A stretch of 10,420 bases of DNA from Stephanodiscus triporus (lineage: Eukaryota; Bacillariophyta; Thalassiosirophyceae; Thalassiosirales; Thalassiosiraceae). Positions 6,992 through 10,420 of this stretch are shown one piece after another. Where the stretch lies: the NCBI GenBank assembly GCA_036939755.1, contig JALLAZ010001062.1, positions 1 to 10,420 on the forward strand. Direction: 5' to 3'. Made by a program: the position numbers and the translations under genes. A model generated the notes under the pieces. That model was not told the origin of the DNA, did not search any database, and was given only the letters and a program-made list of their open reading frames with translations. Within the stretch, counting starts at the first letter, position 1. Every line of letters starts with the position of its first letter.

Positions 6992-8014
6992 ATGAACGTT
7001 CTCCATCGACTCCCGAGCCTCGTCGTATTCGGCGTATTCGGCGTATTCGTCGTCGTCGTCGTCGTCGTCGATGGCCTGTCCGTCAACGCGCCCGGGAAGC
7101 CAGCGCCGTCGTCGTCGTCGTCGTCCCTGCGATCGCTCCTCATCGCGAATCGGGACCTCGTATCGTCGCTCAAGGAGGTCGCGAAATCGATGTCGACGGA
7201 CGTATGCGTCTGCCCGAACGACGACGTATTCTACCTCCGATACGCGCTCGACGATGACAAGACGAACGACGACGAGCGCGTCGACGCCCTGAAATCGAAC
7301 ATCGCGTGGAGGTCGAACGAGGGCAGGTCCATAGTGACGTCCGCCCGCACGGCGATCGCGAGGGCGAGATCGTCGTCGTCGTTTTCGTCCGGGGAGGAGG
7401 AGGAGGAGGAGGAGGGGAAGACGAGGGAGAGGAAGGGGTGGAACAACGACCACGTGCGCGACGCGGCGCCCCGTTCCGAAATCGTTTCGAGGTTCCTAAC
7501 GACCGAGCAGTGCATCACCACGTCCCTCCCGTCCACCGGGGACCTCGTGTACTGCATCCGCGCCGGCAGGATCGACGACGTTGGCCTGATGTCGGAGGTA
7601 TCGATCGACGACATGGTCGAATTCTTCCTGTACTGCAAGGAGGTCAATTCCGCCGTCGCCGACGTGCGCAGTCTCGAGTCGGACGTGTTGGTGAAGTTGA
7701 TCACGTGCAACGACCTCGGGGGGGTGAAACTCGTGGGCGGCAGTCCGGATTTGCGCAGGGCGCTGAGCGTCGCGTCGAGGAAGGCGAACGAGCTGTACCC
7801 GACGTTCAGCGGACGCACGCTCATGCTGAACCCGCCGGCGCTGCTCGGGGCGTTGGCGAGGCTGTTCACGCCGCTATTTCCGAGGGCCGTCAGGGACAGG
7901 CTCAGGTTCGTTAGCGGTCCGCTGGGGGACGTCGCGGACCTGAGGGAGATTTCGGCGGGCGGGACGAAGAGGGAGGATTTCGTGACTCAGGTCGATGCCC
8001 TGGCGTATGATTGA
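6992..8014 (+). CDS. CRAL-TRIO (SEC14-like) lipid-binding protein
   Basis: The 340-aa product starts with a signal peptide: MNVLHR, then a hydrophobic core (about residues 9-26) ending in seven Val before DGLSV. After a Ser linker, residues 76-112 (DDVFYLRYALDD...ALKSNIAWRSNEG) match the CRAL-TRIO N-terminal helical element. Residues about 182-310 form the lipid-binding lobe, with the hallmark NELYPTFSGRTLMLNPP at 266-282 and a following LFTPLFP...RLRFVSG strand. SEC14-family proteins bind a hydrophobic ligand such as a phosphoinositide or tocopherol in this pocket; the ligand here cannot be read from sequence. A Ser/Glu-rich loop (127-142) is inserted between the two parts. The signal peptide suggests entry to the secretory route or, in a diatom, possibly the plastid, though no clear Phe-type cleavage motif is seen. 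No intron is needed. Confidence 0.75.
   Translation: MNVLHRLPSLVVFGVFGVFVVVVVVVDGLSVNAPGKPAPSSSSSSLRSLLIANRDLVSSLKEVAKSMSTDVCVCPNDDVFYLRYALDDDKTNDDERVDALKSNIAWRSNEGRSIVTSARTAIARARSSSSFSSGEEEEEEEGKTRERKGWNNDHVRDAAPRSEIVSRFLTTEQCITTSLPSTGDLVYCIRAGRIDDVGLMSEVSIDDMVEFFLYCKEVNSAVADVRSLESDVLVKLITCNDLGGVKLVGGSPDLRRALSVASRKANELYPTFSGRTLMLNPPALLGALARLFTPLFPRAVRDRLRFVSGPLGDVADLREISAGGTKREDFVTQVDALAYD
7025..7069 (+). repeat. tandem repeats forming the signal-peptide core
   Basis: Two GTATTCGGC nonamers and a third ending in GTC run directly into six more GTC triplets. In frame they encode VFGVFGVFV followed by a Val run, so most of the hydrophobic region of the CRAL-TRIO signal peptide is built from microsatellite units. 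Confidence 0.9.
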
Positions 8015-8380
8015 AAGGAGGGGACGGGGCGGCCGAGTACGATATAGTCGCGCCCGAGCGAGCGCGCGGGGATCGTTCGGTGTAACTTTTCCTGCTTACG
8101 GCCCCTCGGGGACCCGAGAGTGAGTCGGTCGTGGGGATCTTTCAGCGAGTGGCAGTATCGTACAATGCCCAAAACTTAATTTCATGCTTAAAGATTGTAA
8201 GTAGGTGACGAAGCCGATCATTTTGTAGAAACGGGACGAACCGTCCATGGGAAGGTAGATACGCCGCTTTTCTTCAAGCTCGTGCTGTCCTTGATGACGC
8301 TCGGCTCGATATCGAAAATCAACGGAACAATGACGATAGAAAAAACAGAGGGGATGGACGTACGTCCCTCGCTTTACTCT
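8015..8380. other. tail-to-tail intergenic region, no gene seen
   Basis: This lies between the stops of the CRAL-TRIO gene (+) and the DUF1499 gene (-). It should contain both 3' untranslated regions. I see no open frame of note, no RNA gene and no repeat. It is somewhat more AT-rich in its middle (about 8160-8240). Confidence 0.5.
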
Positions 8381-9745
8381 CTAACCCCCCCCGGGCCGTC
8401 GTACGGGGAACGATTCCACCCAATCGATTCTCATTCTCGGATCGACGTCGTCTGATCCCCTTCGCGTCCGCATCTGCCTTCCTCCTCCCCTCCCGTATTC
8501 CATCATCACCTCCCCCGGGCTCATCTCCTCCGGCGGCCCGAGCATTCCGCTTCCCGGACCGAAGCCGTCCAACGAGTCGCTCTCGACGAAGACGAATCTT
8601 CGCCTCCTGTTGCGCAATACCGGCACCTTGGCGTAACGCAACGCCCCCCGTATCCTCTCGCTCCGATCCGCGTTGGTCAGCGACCTCCTCCCGACCAAGG
8701 TCCCGAACGACGCGACGACGACGGACCGAGCGGCGGCAACCGGGGGACGAGTCGTCGTCGTCGTCGTAGAAGTAGTAGTAGTAGTCGCCGTCGTCGTCGA
8801 CCCCAGGCGGAATTGCACCGTCGTGTCGTCGGGGGTGAAGTAGAACTCGCACACCGACCCCTCGCCGGTGACGCCGTCGACGACGAAAGCGCGGAGGTAC
8901 CGTCCCTCCCGCACGAGCACCGCGACCGAGTCGCCGCGTTCGCGCGAGGTGGTGTCGAGGGCGAGGATCAGCCGATCCATTCGCTTCGCGTAGTCGTCGC
9001 GTGCGTCCTTATCCTCCTCCTCCTCCTCCTCCGCCGTTTTCTTCGAGGAGGAGGAGGATGACGAGGAGGACGGTATGAGGGGCACGTCGTCGGAATAATC
9101 CCACGGCTCCGCGAATATCCCGGGAGCGTCGTCCTGCGACGAGACGCATCCCGCGCCCCCCCAGCCCCCCCCCCCCCTTCCCGGAGGATGGGGACAATGG
9201 GCGAGGAGGCCGTCCCACACACCGAGGCAGGACGCGTCGTCGCAGTCCGCGTCCTTGCCCACGGTCTCCGCGGCGATGGCCGCGAAGGAGGGGGGGAGGC
9301 GGAGAGTGTCGACGACGACACGGCCGCCGGACGACGGCGTTAGGGCGAACGTCGACACGGCGATCGCGATCGTCTGGGACAGGAGGGACCGTCGCGACGA
9401 CGACGACGTCGTCGTTGAAGTCATTGTCGTCGTCGTCGGCCCCCTCCTCCTTGCCATCCCCGAGTGCACGACACGATGATCGAGGTCGAGACGACGCGCG
9501 AGAGATGGCGGACGAGGGCGGCGACGACTCCCCCCGAGGACGGAGGGGGGGACGGCCGGGTCGTCGTCGTTGTCGTCATGATGGCGGGAGGACGTTGCTT
9601 CGTGGTCGTCCACGTCCCCGCGCGAGCGGACGCGGCGAGGACTGCTGCGGGGGGGAGGAGGGGAGGGGGGCGCCCCGGCCCCCACCGCCGAATGCGACGA
9701 CGAGGCCCTCGCGCGGTGGTGGTATGGCGAGATGGCCATCTTCAT
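8381..9745 (-). CDS. DUF1499-domain protein, probable thylakoid lumen
   Basis: From ATG 9745 the product is 454 aa. A DUF1499-like domain spans about residues 173-370. Its signatures are the paired ASCLGVWDGLLAHCP and AGCVSSQ (Cys200), then EPWDYSD, the VREGRYLRAF and CEFYFTPDD strands, and a late AARSVVVASFG...NADRSERIRGAL block. The family is poorly characterised; algal and plant members tend to be plastid or lumenal. Upstream, SSRRSLLSQTIAIAVSTFAL (about 116-135) looks like a twin-arginine thylakoid signal, with possible cleavage near AAIAAE. Ser, Glu and Thr runs from trinucleotide repeats are inserted inside the domain. The start is uncertain: ATG 9745 gives a basic, Ser/Pro-rich leader without a signal peptide, ATG 9457 or 9424 would begin close to the RR motif, and frames further upstream overlap the LRR gene. 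A missing 5' exon is possible. Confidence 0.72.
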   Translation of the reverse strand: MKMAISPYHHRARASSSHSAVGAGAPPSPPPPRSSPRRVRSRGDVDDHEATSSRHHDDNDDDPAVPPSVLGGSRRRPRPPSLARRLDLDHRVVHSGMARRRGPTTTTMTSTTTSSSSRRSLLSQTIAIAVSTFALTPSSGGRVVVDTLRLPPSFAAIAAETVGKDADCDDASCLGVWDGLLAHCPHPPGRGGGGWGGAGCVSSQDDAPGIFAEPWDYSDDVPLIPSSSSSSSSSKKTAEEEEEEDKDARDDYAKRMDRLILALDTTSRERGDSVAVLVREGRYLRAFVVDGVTGEGSVCEFYFTPDDTTVQFRLGSTTTATTTTTSTTTTTTRPPVAAARSVVVASFGTLVGRRSLTNADRSERIRGALRYAKVPVLRNRRRRFVFVESDSLDGFGPGSGMLGPPEEMSPGEVMMEYGRGGGRQMRTRRGSDDVDPRMRIDWVESFPVRRPGGG

Positions 9746-9924
9746 CTCCGATCTAGATCTAGAGACGATGCATTGATATTCTTCAGATATGGAACTACTC
9801 GGAGGGCGCGTGTCCAGGACCCCGACCACACACCAGAAATCAACCCCATAAAAAATCACCCGCCAGCCCTCTCCGCCGCACCACCAGCCGCACAACCCGC
9901 CCCCCGCCCCTCCCTCCTCTCCCC
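9746..9924. promoter_or_regulatory. short upstream region between DUF1499 and LRR genes
   Basis: This 179-nt gap lies between divergent starts, if ATG 9745 is right. It contains the 12-bp palindrome TCTAGATCTAGA (9752-9763) right beside the DUF1499 start and a C-rich, purine-poor stretch (about 9857-9924) leading to the LRR ATG. Core promoter elements are not identifiable. Confidence 0.3.
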
Positions 9925-10420
9925 ATGTCCCGAACAATAAAATCAATAATATGGTCCGCCAGGAAAAGGAGCCACGCGACCGCCGCCTTGGCGACGGACG
10001 ACGTCTTCCTCTACAGGATGGGTGCGGCGGTTCCCCATAACGTGACTCGCATTCGTATCGATCCATCGGTCGAGCATATTCCAGAGGGAGCATTTTACAG
10101 ATGCACGTCATTGAGGGAGGTCGATCTTCACGACGGCCTCCGATCGATTGGATATAAGGCATTCCGTGATTGTACTTCCTTGCTCCGCATCAAGATTCCT
10201 TCATCTGTCAACGACATTGGTGTTTGTGCATTTGACAGTTGCACGTCATTGAAGGTGGTCGAGCTTCATGACGGCCTCCGAACGATTGGATCGTATGCAT
10301 TCGATAATTGTACTTCCTTGCTCCGCATCAAGATTCCACCATCTGTCACCGACATTGGCAGATATGCATTTTACAATTGCAAGTCATTGAAGGAGGCCGT
10401 CGTGAAGCTCGACCTCCTTC
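9925..10420 (+). CDS. BspA-like leucine-rich repeat protein, 3' incomplete
   Basis: The frame from ATG 9925 is open to the right edge (165 codons). After a short basic leader it reads DDVFLYRMGAAVPHNVTRIR, then DPSVEHIPEGAFYRC, the usual entry into BspA/LRR_5-type repeats, which are abundant in diatom genomes. Four 23-residue repeats follow from 10105, of two alternating kinds: TSLREVDLHDGLRSIGYKAF and TSLLRIKIPSSVNDIGVCAF. This gives a 138-nt higher-order period (10105 and 10243). Each unit ends in a Cys about one residue before the next Ser-Leu. Function is usually protein-protein or surface interaction; no specific partner can be inferred. No signal peptide is evident. The last 11 residues (from 10389) depart from the repeat because the DNA is an inverted unit, described separately. 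The region just upstream is C-rich and also open, but has no in-frame ATG that I found nearby. Confidence 0.8.
   Translation, partial: MSRTIKSIIWSARKRSHATAALATDDVFLYRMGAAVPHNVTRIRIDPSVEHIPEGAFYRCTSLREVDLHDGLRSIGYKAFRDCTSLLRIKIPSSVNDIGVCAFDSCTSLKVVELHDGLRTIGSYAFDNCTSLLRIKIPPSVTDIGRYAFYNCKSLKEAVVKLDLL
10105..10388 (+). repeat. LRR coding tandem repeat, 69-nt unit in 138-nt pairs
   Basis: Two 69-nt unit types alternate, and copies of the same type 138 nt apart are highly similar in DNA (for example GACGGCCTCCGA and CTTGCTCCGCATCAAGATTCC recur). This similarity suggests recent duplication or gene conversion within the array. Confidence 0.88.
10389..10420. repeat. inverted copy of the LRR unit at the array end
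   Basis: GAAGGAGG (10389-10396) and CCTCCTTC (10413-10420) are perfect reverse complements around a 16-nt centre. The centre is the reverse complement of the segment that normally follows GAAGG(A/T)GG in this array, encoding VELHDG. The result is EAVVKLDLL in place of a normal EVELHDGLR-type segment. The window ends exactly at the second arm. Confidence 0.85.

Noticed and set aside
6914..7914. Long antisense and alternate frames (179-212 codons) across the CRAL-TRIO gene
   Set aside because: Composed of Arg, Asp, Ser and Val runs from frame-shifted repeats; only the 6992-8014 frame contains a domain.
9415..9940. Plus-strand frames of 113 and 158 codons upstream of the LRR gene
   Set aside because: Antisense to the DUF1499 leader, low complexity, and not joined to the LRR frame.
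9746..10162. N-terminal extension of the DUF1499 frame to ATG 10162
   Set aside because: It runs antisense through the LRR repeats and gives a Trp/Gly/Arg-rich sequence with no targeting signal; ATG 9745 or later is preferred.
10105..10388. Regularly spaced repeats considered as a CRISPR-like array
   Set aside because: The repeats are contiguous, in frame, of 69-nt period and encode LRRs; there are no spacers.

Overview
This is eukaryotic nuclear DNA, most likely from a diatom or related stramenopile alga. Evidence: one clean spliceosomal intron (GTGAGT...CAG, 182 nt); short compact genes; a BspA-type leucine-rich repeat gene of the kind expanded in diatoms; N-terminal targeting signals that fit plastid or ER import; and very heavy in-frame trinucleotide low complexity (Ser, Thr, Val, Glu and Asp runs). 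No bacterial-style operons, ribosome binding sites, rRNA or tRNA genes were seen. The species assignment is inference.

Layout, left to right: (1) 1-610, no gene, with a degenerate Gly/Asp-codon-like low-complexity patch. (2) 611-922 (-), an eroded fragment of glucosamine-fructose-6-phosphate aminotransferase (GFAT/GlmS glutaminase domain). (3) 1009-1992 (-), an unrecognised basic protein. (4) 2192-4237 (+), the queuine tRNA-ribosyltransferase accessory subunit (QTRT2-like). (5) 4903-6569 (-), a two-exon aspartyl/asparaginyl beta-hydroxylase-domain protein. (6) 6992-8014 (+), a CRAL-TRIO (SEC14-like) lipid-binding protein with a signal peptide. (7) 8381-9745 (-), a DUF1499-domain protein with a twin-arginine-like thylakoid signal. 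(8) 9925 to the right edge (+), a BspA-like leucine-rich repeat gene, incomplete.

The six intact genes alternate strictly in strand (-,+,-,+,-,+). They form head-to-head pairs with short shared upstream regions (about 200, 420 and 180 nt), separated by tail-to-tail junctions (about 665 and 370 nt). The products do not form one obvious pathway: tRNA queuosine modification, 2-oxoglutarate-dependent hydroxylation, lipid transfer, a probable lumenal protein and a repeat protein.

The most striking structures outside genes are a 49-nt palindrome with perfect 24-bp arms in the shared upstream region at 6570-6991, and a strong G-quadruplex motif in the hydroxylase intron. The LRR array ends at the window edge in an inverted copy of its own repeat unit. 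I see no convincing new multi-gene system; the points of interest are individual.
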